A DNA stretch of 18,154 bases, taken from Hyphomicrobiales bacterium (lineage in GTDB: Bacteria; Pseudomonadota; Alphaproteobacteria; Rhizobiales; Aestuariivirgaceae). The notes beneath the pieces are model-generated. The model was not told where the DNA came from. It did not search any database and was given only the letters and a program-made list of their open reading frames with translations. The position numbers were made by a program, and so were the translations under genes. The stretch lies in the NCBI GenBank assembly GCA_025356765.1, contig JANXRO010000188.1:1-18154 (forward strand), written 5' to 3'. Within the stretch, counting starts at the first letter, position 1. Each line of letters begins with the position of its first letter. This document shows, one piece after another, positions 1-7,235 of the stretch.

Positions 1-417
1 GCCCAACCCGAATGCCATGATGAAAATCGGCGCCAAAACAATGCGTGGAATGGCGTTCAAAACTTTAATGTAGATTGAAAACACATCAGCTGCAAATTTG
101 TTGCGCCCCAAAGCAATGCCCACCAGAATGCCTACAACTGACCCCGTAAGAAAGCCAAGAATGGCTTCCTCCATCGTGACCCAGATTTGATACCACAGCG
201 AACCCAATGATGTGCCCTCTCGCACCCAAGTGACCAAACGCCAAAAAATTTCGGTGGGCATTGAAAAGAAAAATGGATCAATTGCCCCACTGCGCGCGCC
301 AAATTCCCAGCCCCCGAATATCAATGCCAAGATGATCAAGCGAATGGCAATAACCCAACGCCCGCGATTTATGCGCGCACGTGTGGCAGCGGTTTCAATT
401 TCAAAATCGCTGCTCAT
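1..417 (-). CDS. ABC transporter permease, NitT/TauT (SsuC/TauC-like) family, partial
   Basis: This is the inner-membrane permease of an importer for a small anion or organic compound; the substrate cannot be told from sequence. The first 139 codons are present and the rest lies beyond the left edge. After a short cytoplasmic N terminus (start MSSDFEIETAATRAR) comes a first hydrophobic helix at about residues 21-38. The region around residues 83-110 has the transmembrane pattern of the binding-protein-dependent permease domain (PF00528). The final visible stretch, NAIPRIVLAPIFIMAFGLG, matches the EAA-type coupling loop that docks on the ATPase. The ATG start overlaps the TGA stop of the ATPase frame by four bases (ATGA), so translation is probably coupled. 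The visible part is intact, although the upstream ATPase gene is interrupted. Confidence 0.85.
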   Translation of the reverse strand, partial: MSSDFEIETAATRARINRGRWVIAIRLIILALIFGGWEFGARSGAIDPFFFSMPTEIFWRLVTWVREGTSLGSLWYQIWVTMEEAILGFLTGSVVGILVGIALGRNKFAADVFSIYIKVLNAIPRIVLAPIFIMAFGLG

Positions 418-1214
418 CCGTTGCGCCTCACATTGTGGCTGCGTTGAACTTCTTCCCGCAAATCATTCCAGATCAATTTTGAAAGGGCAATAAATTTCTC
501 GTCATAGCGAATTTCAGAGGTGATGCGCGGCCTTGGCAAATCAATGGTGTAGGATGATTTCACTGTGGCGGGACCAGATGTGAGCACATAAACCTTATCG
601 GCCAAGGCAATGGCTTCATCCAGATCATGGGTAACAAACACAACGCAAGCTTTGTCTTGGCTCCACAGTTTCAACAACTCATCTTGCATCAAAATCCGCG
701 TTTGCACATCCAATGCCGAGAATGGTTCATCCATCAATAAAATTTCAGGTTTATTGATAAAAGTTTGGGCCAAAGCCACACGCTTTCTCATGCCTCCCGA
801 AAGTTGATGCGGATAATGATTTTCAAATCCTCCAAGCCCCACGCGCGAAATCCAATCCATCGCTCAAGCTTTGGCATCTGCTTTTGATTGCCCGCGAAAA
901 ACCGGCCCCGCCATCACGTTACCCAGAACGGATTTCCACGGGAAAAGCGCATCAGCCTGAAACACAAATCCAATGCGTGGATCAATGCCTGAGACGGGTT
1001 TACCCATCACCAAAACCTGGCCGCTGCTGGCGGGCGCCAAGCCTGTGATCAAATTCAAAGTCGTGGATTTTCCACAACCAGTGGGGCCAACAATGGCCAC
1101 AAACTGCCCACGTTCAACCGTCATCGTAAAATCTCTCAACGCGGTAAGAGATTTACCATCTGGTGTTACGAAGCGGCGATTAACGTGAACAAGTTCGATG
1201 ACAGATTGGGCCAT
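414..1214 (-). pseudogene. ABC transporter ATPase, NitT/TauT (SsuB/TauB-like) family, interrupted by in-frame TGA
   Basis: This is the nucleotide-binding subunit of the importer. Two segments lie in the same frame: 864-1214 (116 residues) and 414-860 (148 residues), separated only by TGA at 864-866 and one GCG codon. The first segment has Walker A (GPTGCGKST, residues 43-51) and the Q-loop glutamine in GFVFQADALFPW (Q86). The second has the signature LSGGM (20-24), Walker B LLMDEP (41-46), the D-loop SALD and the H-loop histidine (H78). Read through, the protein would be 266 residues, the usual family length. TGA is a genuine stop in this genome, so this is a nonsense mutation or a base-call error; an original CGA (Arg) fits the family. 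Restart at ATG 858-860 is conceivable, but no good ribosome binding site precedes it. The end overlaps the permease start by four bases. Confidence 0.85.
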
Positions 1215-1237
1215 TGCGGTCTTTCAAACATACCGCC

Positions 1238-1259
1238 AGCCCCGCTTGTCGCGCGGGCT
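1238..1259. other. Imperfect GC-rich hairpin between binding-protein and ATPase genes
   Basis: AGCCCCGC at 1238-1245 can pair with GCGGGCT at 1253-1259, leaving one bulged base and a seven-base loop. It sits in the 66-base gap after the binding-protein gene. No U-tract follows in the minus direction, so it is not a clear terminator. By analogy with other importers it could protect the 3' end of the binding-protein mRNA and allow partial read-through, which is inference. Confidence 0.4.
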
Positions 1260-1280
1260 GACGTGTGTTGGTTCTTGCGC

Positions 1281-2279
1281 TTATTTGGCTTTTTCCACAA
1301 ACTCTGATGTGAAGGTTTTGGCCAAATCAATCGTTTTGCCCTTCATCGTTTCCTTATAGCTCAAAACCGCCAGAACAGTGGCAGGCCCATCAGCCGGCAT
1401 TTTGCCATCGGCCGTAAACATTCCTTTGCCAGCGTCCAAAGCTGCAACATAGCCGTCTTTATCGCCAACGTAATAATCAGCAGGCATTTTATCCGCAATT
1501 TCTGCCGCTGTGTGTGTGTTGATGAATTTCATGGTTTTCACAAAGGCATTGGCCAGTTTTTGTGTTTCGGCCTTATGGGCATCAACCCAAGATGTTTGCA
1601 TATAAAGGCTTGCAGCAGGATAGGTTCCCCCCAAAACTTTTTTGGTGCCATCAACCGTTCGCATATCAATCAACACTTTGCCCAATCCACTTTTCACAAT
1701 GCGGGAAATGGTGGGTTCCGTGGTCATGCCCGCTTGAATTTTATCTTGCTGCATGGCCGCAATGAATGTGTTGCCGGCACCGACAGGAACCGACGTGATA
1801 TCAGAAATTTTTAAACCAGATTTGGTGGCCAAAAATTGCGTGAGGAAATTGGTCGAAGAGCCAAGGCCTGTCACACCCAAGCTTGCGCCTTTGAAGTCGG
1901 CCGCAGATTTAATCTCGGGGTGTTTGTTGGAAACAATTTCAACCTCGCCCGGCGCTTGGCTCATTTGCACAACAGATTCAACAATTTTGCCTTTTGATTG
2001 CAGATCAACACAATGATCATAAAAGCCAACAACGCCTTGTACAGCACCGGCAAGCATTTCATTTTCGGCATCGACACCGGCAGGCTCGCTGACAAGATCA
2101 ACATTCAAGCCTTCGTCTTTGAAATAGCCAAGTTGCTCGGTTAGTTTTGCTGGCAAATAAATCTGCTTTTCAACGCCACCCACCATCAATGTGATTTTGT
2201 CGTCCGCACGCGCCATTGGCATTGTTGAAATCATGCTGATAACCGCAACAGCTTGCAGAAGTATTGAACGAAGTTTCAT
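1281..2279 (-). CDS. ABC transporter substrate-binding protein, NMT1/THI5-like (SsuA/TauA type)
   Basis: This is the periplasmic binding protein of the importer, 332 residues. Residues 1-25 form a classical signal peptide (basic start MKLR, hydrophobic core, likely cleavage after MARA before DDK). The mature protein has the NMT1/SsuA layout: an opening strand KITLMVGGVEKQIYLPA, then GYFKDEGLNVDLVSEPAG, and the hinge-region pattern LGVTGLGSSTNFLTQFL. The start is well supported by a GGGAGG ribosome binding site five bases upstream. It is the first gene of a minus-strand set followed by ATPase and permease. Related proteins bind sulfonates, taurine, nitrate, pyrimidine precursors or aromatic acids; nothing visible picks among these. 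Confidence 0.9.
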   Translation of the reverse strand: MKLRSILLQAVAVISMISTMPMARADDKITLMVGGVEKQIYLPAKLTEQLGYFKDEGLNVDLVSEPAGVDAENEMLAGAVQGVVGFYDHCVDLQSKGKIVESVVQMSQAPGEVEIVSNKHPEIKSAADFKGASLGVTGLGSSTNFLTQFLATKSGLKISDITSVPVGAGNTFIAAMQQDKIQAGMTTEPTISRIVKSGLGKVLIDMRTVDGTKKVLGGTYPAASLYMQTSWVDAHKAETQKLANAFVKTMKFINTHTAAEIADKMPADYYVGDKDGYVAALDAGKGMFTADGKMPADGPATVLAVLSYKETMKGKTIDLAKTFTSEFVEKAK

Positions 2280-2429
2280 GGTATCCTCCCAGATTGTGCG
2301 AATTTTTCACACTTATTGTGTTGAAGCTTAAGCACAATCAGCAATTGCCGCAACAATAAGGGGCTTATTCCCTATATTAAACTTCTGCAAGATTTTGCAA
2401 ATCAACTGAAAGCAGCTATCAGCCACCCA
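2280..2429. promoter_or_regulatory. Divergent promoter region with short palindromes
   Basis: This gap drives the binding-protein gene (minus) and the metallophosphoesterase (plus). It holds the strong TCCTCC (minus-strand GGAGGA) ribosome binding site at 2284-2289. It also contains the inverted repeats AATAAG-GGG-CTTATT at 2355-2369 and TGCAA-GATT-TTGCA at 2386-2399, and the palindrome GCTTAAGC at 2326-2333. The first two are possible operators for a regulator of the importer, but no regulator gene is visible. No promoter pair stands out. Confidence 0.4.
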
Positions 2430-3315
2430 ATGATTTCTCGCCGTAAATTTTTAACCCACATTGCTGCGCCCACCACCTTAGGCTTGATCACCTATGCTTT
2501 TGTGATTGAGCCAGATTTTATGTTGCAGGTGACAAGGCGCAAAATCTCGCTCCCGAACTGGACACCGGGTTTGAAGTTGCGCGCGCTCACCATCACTGAC
2601 CCGCATTTGGTCGAACCCTATATGTCGCTGGCGCGGTGGCAGAAAATTATTCAAACTGCTAACGACCTTCAGCCCGATATTATTTTTATGTTGGGTGATT
2701 ATGTTTCAAACATCACCAAAATTGGAACGCCGGTGCCAGTTGCGAAAACCGCCAAGGCCGCAGCAAAATTATACGCTCCGCTGGGCGTGTTCAGCATCAA
2801 TGGCAACCATGATTGGTGGAGCGATGCCGTGGCCCAAAAGCTGCAAAAAGGCCCGCCCGAAGCCCAAAAGGCTTTTGAGGATGCGGGAATTCCGGTTCTG
2901 GCCAACTCAGCCGTTCGCTTGATGAAAGATGGCATGCCCTTCTGGGTGACAGGCACAGACAGTATGATTGCCATTCGTATTGCCCGCCAAGATTTTATTG
3001 GCTTTGACAGTTTAGAACGCACCTTGGGCCAGGTGACAGACAACGCCCCGATTATCCATCTGGCGCACGAGCCTGATCTGTTCGTCAAGATGCCAGACCG
3101 TGTATCCCTCACATTATCAGGCACACACCCACGGCGGCCAAGTGCGCATTGGTGGCTATTCACCCGTAGTGCCTTCGTCTTATGGCAACCGTTTTGCTTA
3201 TGGCCATATCATCGAAAATGGCAGGCATTTGGTGGTGTCTAGCGGCCTTGGGTGTTCAACAGTTCCACTGCGTTTTGGCGTTCCACCAGAGATCAGCATT
3301 CTAGAGTTGAGCTAA
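2430..3315 (+). pseudogene. Tat-type metallophosphoesterase (YkuE-like), frameshifted at the GHTH motif
   Basis: This is a calcineurin-like phosphoesterase (PF00149), probably exported or membrane-anchored by the Tat route: the start MISRRKFLTH carries a twin-arginine SRRKFL motif before a hydrophobic stretch. The metal-binding motifs are D57-P-H59, GD (89-90), GNHD (125-128) and HEPD. The first frame then reads LTLSGTHPRR where the family has SGHTHGG. Removing one base of the CACACA run at 3123-3127 restores SGHTHGGQVRIGG and continues in frame to the TAA at 3313-3315. The repaired protein has 294 residues, normal for the family. Relatives act on phospho-lipid headgroups or UDP-sugar lipids; the substrate is unknown here. 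As it stands the product would lose the last metal ligands. A sequencing error is a real alternative to a pseudogene. Confidence 0.85.
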
Positions 3316-3331
3316 ATAGAAGATTCAAAAC

Positions 3332-4108
3332 TTAACTCTTTTTCAACACCGGATGAACCCTGAACATGCCTTCGGGAATTTGCTCAAAATCAATCACCGC
3401 GCCATTCATCATTTGGGCGGATGGTGAAACCAGATAAGCCACCAGATCAGCAATATCTTCAGGTAAAATCAAACGACCAGAGGGCATTTGCTTTGAAACA
3501 GTCACGCTCCAATCTTGTGGAAGCCCATGATACTGGGTTTGCAAAGCCTGCTCTCCCTCAGTCAACGCCCAACCCAAATTAATGCAAAAACTGCGAATGC
3601 CTGCCCAAGCATATTCTTGCGCAGCATGTTTGGTCAAAGCCACCAAGGCGGCCTTGCTGGCGCTATAGGCGGCCAAGTGCGGCGGGCCACCGTGGGCTAT
3701 CATCGAGGCCACGTTGATGATGGTTCCAGCCTTCATCACTTTGGCTGCTTCCTGCATCAAAAACAGCGGGGCCTTCACATTCACATCAAACAACGCATGA
3801 TAATTTTGCAGCGTAATATCAGCCACGCTGCCTCTTTGTGTGTTGCCAGCGGCATTAATCAAAACATCAAGCCGCCCAAACTTTTCCATACAAAAAGCAA
3901 CGGCCTTGGCTGGCGTTGTATCATCGCGCAAATCAACCGCAATCATTTCAACACGGCCCAATTTTGATAAAACCGTTGCTTCCTGCTTCAGGCGGCTTTC
4001 ATTCCGGTCAAGCAGAGCCACGCCGGTAAAACCCTCTTTCAAAAGTTTTGCGGCGGCCCCTGCCCCAATGCCCTGCGCGCCACCTGTTATTAATGCAACG
4101 CGGCTCAT
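3332..4108 (-). CDS. Short-chain dehydrogenase/reductase (SDR family)
   Basis: This is a 258-residue classical SDR, a cytosolic NAD(P)-dependent oxidoreductase. The Rossmann motif TGGAQGIG is at residues 8-15, NAAG at 85-88, and the catalytic triad is Ser135 (NVAS), Tyr148 and Lys152 (YSASK). The motif-and-length pattern fits FabG-like sugar, alcohol or 3-oxoacyl reductases, but the substrate is unknown. An aspartate at the end of strand 2 (ALLDRNESRL) suggests a preference for NAD over NADP (inference). The start lies three bases after the stop of the transpeptidase gene, so the two are probably co-transcribed. Its end faces the metallophosphoesterase end across 16 bases, with no hairpin terminator between them. 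Confidence 0.9.
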   Translation of the reverse strand: MSRVALITGGAQGIGAGAAAKLLKEGFTGVALLDRNESRLKQEATVLSKLGRVEMIAVDLRDDTTPAKAVAFCMEKFGRLDVLINAAGNTQRGSVADITLQNYHALFDVNVKAPLFLMQEAAKVMKAGTIINVASMIAHGGPPHLAAYSASKAALVALTKHAAQEYAWAGIRSFCINLGWALTEGEQALQTQYHGLPQDWSVTVSKQMPSGRLILPEDIADLVAYLVSPSAQMMNGAVIDFEQIPEGMFRVHPVLKKS

Positions 4109-4111
4109 GTA

Positions 4112-4663
4112 TCAGTCCGCAATAATAATCCGGGCGTGCCGAGGGCCATATTTTTGAACCAGCGCATAAAGTTCTGCGGCATGTTCGGGAGAAAGGCGCA
4201 CACAGCCATGCGAGGCCGGATGTCCAAGAGAACGGATGTGATAGCTTCCATGGATGGCGTTGCCACCGGAGAAGAACACTGAATGTGGCATAGGCGAATT
4301 GTCATACTTTTTAGAATAATACACCGCAGCGAGTCGTTGAACCCCAAAAGTGCCATGCGGGGTGTGATAACCGCGCCCCGCTGTTGAAACGGGCCAGGTG
4401 CCATAAGACCAGCCGTTGACAGAAACCTCAATGCTTTGACTGGACACATCAACTCTGGCCACAACAACTGGCTTTTCTGCCAGGCGCTTTTTATGTTTTG
4501 CGTGATGTATCTTATGATGAGTGTGGCCGTGCAAATGATAATGTTTGCCATTGTGCCACATGTGATTGTGATTTTTGTGGCGGTGCCCCTGGGCATCCAC
4601 GTCCCCTGTCATCAGACCAAAAGAAAACGCCGCAAAAAGCAACGCAAGTGTAGAACGACTCAT
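4112..4663 (-). CDS. L,D-transpeptidase (YkuD domain) with histidine-rich N-terminal linker
   Basis: This is a periplasmic peptidoglycan-remodelling enzyme of 183 residues that makes 3-3 cross-links or attaches proteins to peptidoglycan. A signal peptide covers about residues 1-24 (cleavage near VDA-QG). Residues 27-57 form a linker with 14 histidines mixed with Lys and Asn. The YkuD domain follows from about residue 66. It contains the catalytic motif HGS at 138-140 and SHGCVRL at 151-157 with nucleophile Cys154, at the usual spacing. A GGGAG ribosome binding site seven bases upstream supports the start. A perfect TATAAT lies about 80 bases upstream. The histidine-rich part is not a normal part of the family and may bind Zn, Cu or Ni, or sense pH (inference). 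Confidence 0.9.
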   Translation of the reverse strand: MSRSTLALLFAAFSFGLMTGDVDAQGHRHKNHNHMWHNGKHYHLHGHTHHKIHHAKHKKRLAEKPVVVARVDVSSQSIEVSVNGWSYGTWPVSTAGRGYHTPHGTFGVQRLAAVYYSKKYDNSPMPHSVFFSGGNAIHGSYHIRSLGHPASHGCVRLSPEHAAELYALVQKYGPRHARIIIAD

Positions 4664-4743
4664 AACAAACTCCCATCAAAGCGGCCTCCTCAACGGAAAT
4701 TCACTGTTGCAGGGAAAATGGAACTGCGCAAACTTATGCTTAA

Positions 4744-4773
4744 ATTATAGTAAAAATTCGCGGCCTGTTTTAA
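4744..4773 (-). promoter_or_regulatory. Candidate sigma70-type promoter for the L,D-transpeptidase gene
   Basis: On the minus strand TTAAAA (4773-4768) is followed after 18 bases by a perfect TATAAT (4749-4744). The -10 box overlaps the stop codon of the upstream phosphoribosyltransferase-like gene. It would give a leader of about 75 bases and separate transpeptidase expression from the upstream operon. Confidence 0.45.
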
Positions 4774-5968
4774 CGCGCGCCACGCCATCATAGTTGATGA
4801 TATCGGCCGTGGCATAAGTTTCAGTCAGCGTTGCTGGAAGGAATGATCCTGTGCCAACCATATCAAGGGGTGCTTTGGCAGCACCCATGATTTGGCACTT
4901 TTGCGGATCAAATCCTGAAGACGCAACAATCATCGCTGATTTATAGCCAGCATCATCCAAAGCCCGCCTGGCATAAATAATTGAAGCCACTGAAACGCCT
5001 TTGCCAAACAAAATACGCCGCACTTTGTCGACCAAGATGTTGTTGGGGTCCATCTGAAATGCCCGCCCGCCGAGCACCGTTTCAACGATGGAATATTCGC
5101 CTTTGACGTTCAGCCATTCGCCCACAAGATCGACAGATTTTTCATAGTCTAAACCTTCGGCAAAACGCCCGCCGTGCGTGTCTAATCTGATGCCGAAAGT
5201 TTTGCCGTGGTTTTGCAATTTGGCTTCTTCATAAAACCATTTGGCACAACGCAATGCGTCCTTAATTTCTTCGCCGGTGTAATCCACCAATGCGATCAAA
5301 GATTTTGCTTCAGGAATTGTTTGGTTGAACAATTTCATTGCGGCAAGCACATCACCGCCAGCATAGCCCACAAGCGCGTGGGGCATTGTTCCTATTCCAC
5401 CGTTTGAGCCAAAGAAAGGTGCCGTTAAATCTTGGCTAGAGCCCACAAAACCTTTAACCGTTGGGTCGGCCAACCTTGCAGCTTCGCTGCCCACTTTGGC
5501 GCCATAAGCGGCAAGAATATTCATTTCAGCGCCCGAACCGTGGCGCGCATGCATATCCATAAAACCCGCTGAAGGAATGGCGCGGCACATTTCATAAGCA
5601 TTGTTGGCAGACACACAAGGAAAGCCAATTTTCTGCAGCATCAAAGTTTCAATTTCTGAAAGCCTCTTCATGGAACCCGTAATTTCCAGAAGCTTTTTTT
5701 CAGAAGGCACAACTTCCCCCTCTTCAACGAAACGCTTGATTTTTGCGTCTGGCACAAAATGGTTCACCAGACGAATAACTGGCTCTAGGGCCGCCACCAC
5801 GCGCCTGCGCATGAAGATGGCAAACGTCACCTGCGCATCACCATGGGCTGCCACAATGCGGCTGGTGTTGGTAAAATATTTATCTGTTTGCGCCGAAAGT
5901 GGCCCAGCGGCCTCAACCAGTGTGATTAACCGATTGAGCACCTGGGCTTGGGCTTCATTCAAGCTCAT
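4745..5968 (-). CDS. Nicotinate phosphoribosyltransferase-like protein
   Basis: This 407-residue cytosolic protein has the fold signature of the NAPRTase/quinolinate-type PRTases, which form nicotinate mononucleotide from nicotinate and PRPP in NAD salvage. Visible marks are TDKYF (28-32), ARHGSGAE (141-148), the segment GFVGSSQDLTAPFF, GTMPH (193-197) with His197 in the place of the autophosphorylated histidine, RLDTHGG (261-267) and the phosphate-binding GTGSFLP (372-378). Several blocks differ from standard PncB, so substrate identity is not certain. Its ATG overlaps the TGA of the aldolase gene by four bases (ATGA), which implies coupled translation. It is the third gene of a minus-strand operon starting with the zeta inhibitor. 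Confidence 0.75.
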   Translation of the reverse strand: MSLNEAQAQVLNRLITLVEAAGPLSAQTDKYFTNTSRIVAAHGDAQVTFAIFMRRRVVAALEPVIRLVNHFVPDAKIKRFVEEGEVVPSEKKLLEITGSMKRLSEIETLMLQKIGFPCVSANNAYEMCRAIPSAGFMDMHARHGSGAEMNILAAYGAKVGSEAARLADPTVKGFVGSSQDLTAPFFGSNGGIGTMPHALVGYAGGDVLAAMKLFNQTIPEAKSLIALVDYTGEEIKDALRCAKWFYEEAKLQNHGKTFGIRLDTHGGRFAEGLDYEKSVDLVGEWLNVKGEYSIVETVLGGRAFQMDPNNILVDKVRRILFGKGVSVASIIYARRALDDAGYKSAMIVASSGFDPQKCQIMGAAKAPLDMVGTGSFLPATLTETYATADIINYDGVARVKTGREFLL

Positions 5969-6723
5969 TTCTGAAATCCACTGTTCCAGCCAGAAACACC
6001 AAGCCGCAACACGTCATTGTCTGTCACAGCCGCCAAAAATGTGTAACCCAGTTTCACATATTCCTTGGCAATTTCAGGGCTGCCCGCAAAAGCGCCACTA
6101 ACCAATTTGTGCTTTTCAGCAGCCGCATGAATAATTTTCATCGCCGCAATGTTGGCGACGCTGGTGCGGTTCAACTCTGCGCCCTTTGATAAGGCGATCG
6201 ACAAATCACTTGGCCCTACAAACAAACCATCAAGACCCGGTACGGATGCAATCTCGTCCACCAGATCTAGCGCTTCCTGGGTTTCAATCATCGCGAAAAC
6301 CAATGTGTTGTTGTTGGCCTTTTTAAGATAGTCAGCTGCACTTAAACCCGAAGCCTGCACCATGGCATAACCGCCCCAGGAACGTTGACCCATAGGTGGA
6401 TATTTGGCAGATTTCACCAAGGCTTCGGCTTGCGCACGCGAATTGATCATCGGCGCAATCACAACAGATGCGCCCATATCAAACGCTTGGCCGATCAACC
6501 CGGGGTCATTCCACAATACCCGAATAACGCAAGGCTTTGACGCGGCAACAATGGCAGACACCATCGGGTTGGCTTGGTCCATGCCAATCAAACCATGCTG
6601 CATATCCAAACACACGCCATCGAGCGCCGTTCGGGCCAACTGCCCAGCCAACTGAGAGCCCGGCATGCCCATCCAAGAAAAGCAAAACGGTGTGCCATCA
6701 TGCAGGCGCGCGCGCAAATCCAT
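5965..6723 (-). CDS. HpcH/HpaI-type class II aldolase
   Basis: This is a 252-residue metal-dependent pyruvate aldolase of PF03328, which reversibly splits 2-keto-hydroxy acids into pyruvate (or oxaloacetate) and an aldehyde. The catalytic set of E. coli HpcH is present with a constant offset: His43 in DMQHG, Arg68 in VIRVLW, Glu147 in MIETQEA and Asp173 in GPSDLS. The native substrate cannot be told; 4-hydroxy-2-oxoheptanedioate or 2-keto-3-deoxy sugar acids are family examples. Its start codon shares one base with the TGA of the zeta inhibitor gene (TGATG), and its stop overlaps the next start by four bases. It lies between an ATP synthase inhibitor and a NAD-salvage-like enzyme, with no aromatic-degradation genes nearby. 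Confidence 0.88.
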   Translation of the reverse strand: MDLRARLHDGTPFCFSWMGMPGSQLAGQLARTALDGVCLDMQHGLIGMDQANPMVSAIVAASKPCVIRVLWNDPGLIGQAFDMGASVVIAPMINSRAQAEALVKSAKYPPMGQRSWGGYAMVQASGLSAADYLKKANNNTLVFAMIETQEALDLVDEIASVPGLDGLFVGPSDLSIALSKGAELNRTSVANIAAMKIIHAAAEKHKLVSGAFAGSPEIAKEYVKLGYTFLAAVTDNDVLRLGVSGWNSGFQK

Positions 6724-7046
6724 CAGGCTTCTGCCTGGATTTGGCCTGTGGCAATAACCAGCTTTTCAGCCAGTTGGTTTCGAATATCATGTTCGGTTAT
6801 GGCAACCTTCTTAGCGGCAAAATCTGCCACAAGCTTGCGCACAACATCTTCGTCGCCCGGTTCTTCCAAATCCGCAAGGATGATTGATTTTGCATAAGCC
6901 CCGGCATCTTTGCCTTTCAGGCCCAAATGTTCGGCCGCCCACAGGCCTATAAGCTTGTCGCGCCGCGCCAAAGCTTTAAAATGCGCTTCTTCATCATGGG
7001 CAAATTTGCCTTCGGCAGCTTTTTCGCGATCATTAAATGTAGTCAT
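6723..7046 (-). CDS. DUF1476 protein, alphaproteobacterial F1-ATPase inhibitor zeta subunit
   Basis: This is a 107-residue, highly charged helical protein. The opening MTTFNDREKAAEGKFAHDEE and the following FKALARRDKLIGLWAAEHLG match the DUF1476 family closely. In Paracoccus denitrificans this family is the zeta subunit, which blocks ATP hydrolysis by F1FO-ATP synthase through its N-terminal inhibitory segment. Divergence from purC is a common alphaproteobacterial arrangement. A GGGAG lies about 11 bases upstream of the ATG, a little far. The gene heads a minus-strand operon with the aldolase (one-base overlap, TGATG) and the phosphoribosyltransferase-like protein. No signal peptide is present, as expected for a cytoplasmic-face regulator. 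Confidence 0.9.
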   Translation of the reverse strand: MTTFNDREKAAEGKFAHDEEAHFKALARRDKLIGLWAAEHLGLKGKDAGAYAKSIILADLEEPGDEDVVRKLVADFAAKKVAITEHDIRNQLAEKLVIATGQIQAEA

Positions 7047-7235
7047 GGCTCGTGGACTCCCTAATCTGTTGTTCCGAGATAGCCATGCCGCCCCACCAAA
7101 TCAACCTTGAAAAATCAATTGTGCATCGCAACATATACGTTTAGAAGCCAGATTTTCCACAGCAGTGCTTTTTTCAACTTTGGCCCTGCCTAAACATGAT
7201 AGTGTGATCTTGGAGTAGCATTGGGGATTCTTTCT
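7047..7235. promoter_or_regulatory. Divergent intergenic region, zeta inhibitor / purC
   Basis: These 189 bases must contain the promoters of the minus-strand zeta operon and the plus-strand purCSQ operon. A GGGGA at 7223-7227 is the likely purC ribosome binding site. A weak plus-strand pair TTCAAC-17-ATGATA can be drawn near 7173-7201. No known riboswitch or operator was recognised. Confidence 0.3.

Noticed and set aside
864..866. TGA recoded as tryptophan or selenocysteine in the ATPase
   Set aside because: purS, murI, slyX, trmJ and several overlapping pairs use TGA as a normal stop, no selenocysteine-type stem was seen just downstream, and neither residue is expected at this place.
3115..3132. 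Programmed ribosomal frameshift in the metallophosphoesterase
   Set aside because: No slippery heptamer of the usual kind and no clear stimulating structure; an extra base in a CA run explains it more simply.
4105..4596. 163-residue minus-strand frame overlapping the transpeptidase
   Set aside because: It is a shadow in another frame of the gene with clear YkuD motifs; its own translation matches nothing recognised.
7221..7235. Upstream TTG start for purC
   Set aside because: The ATG at 7236 fits the family start and has a properly spaced GGGGA.
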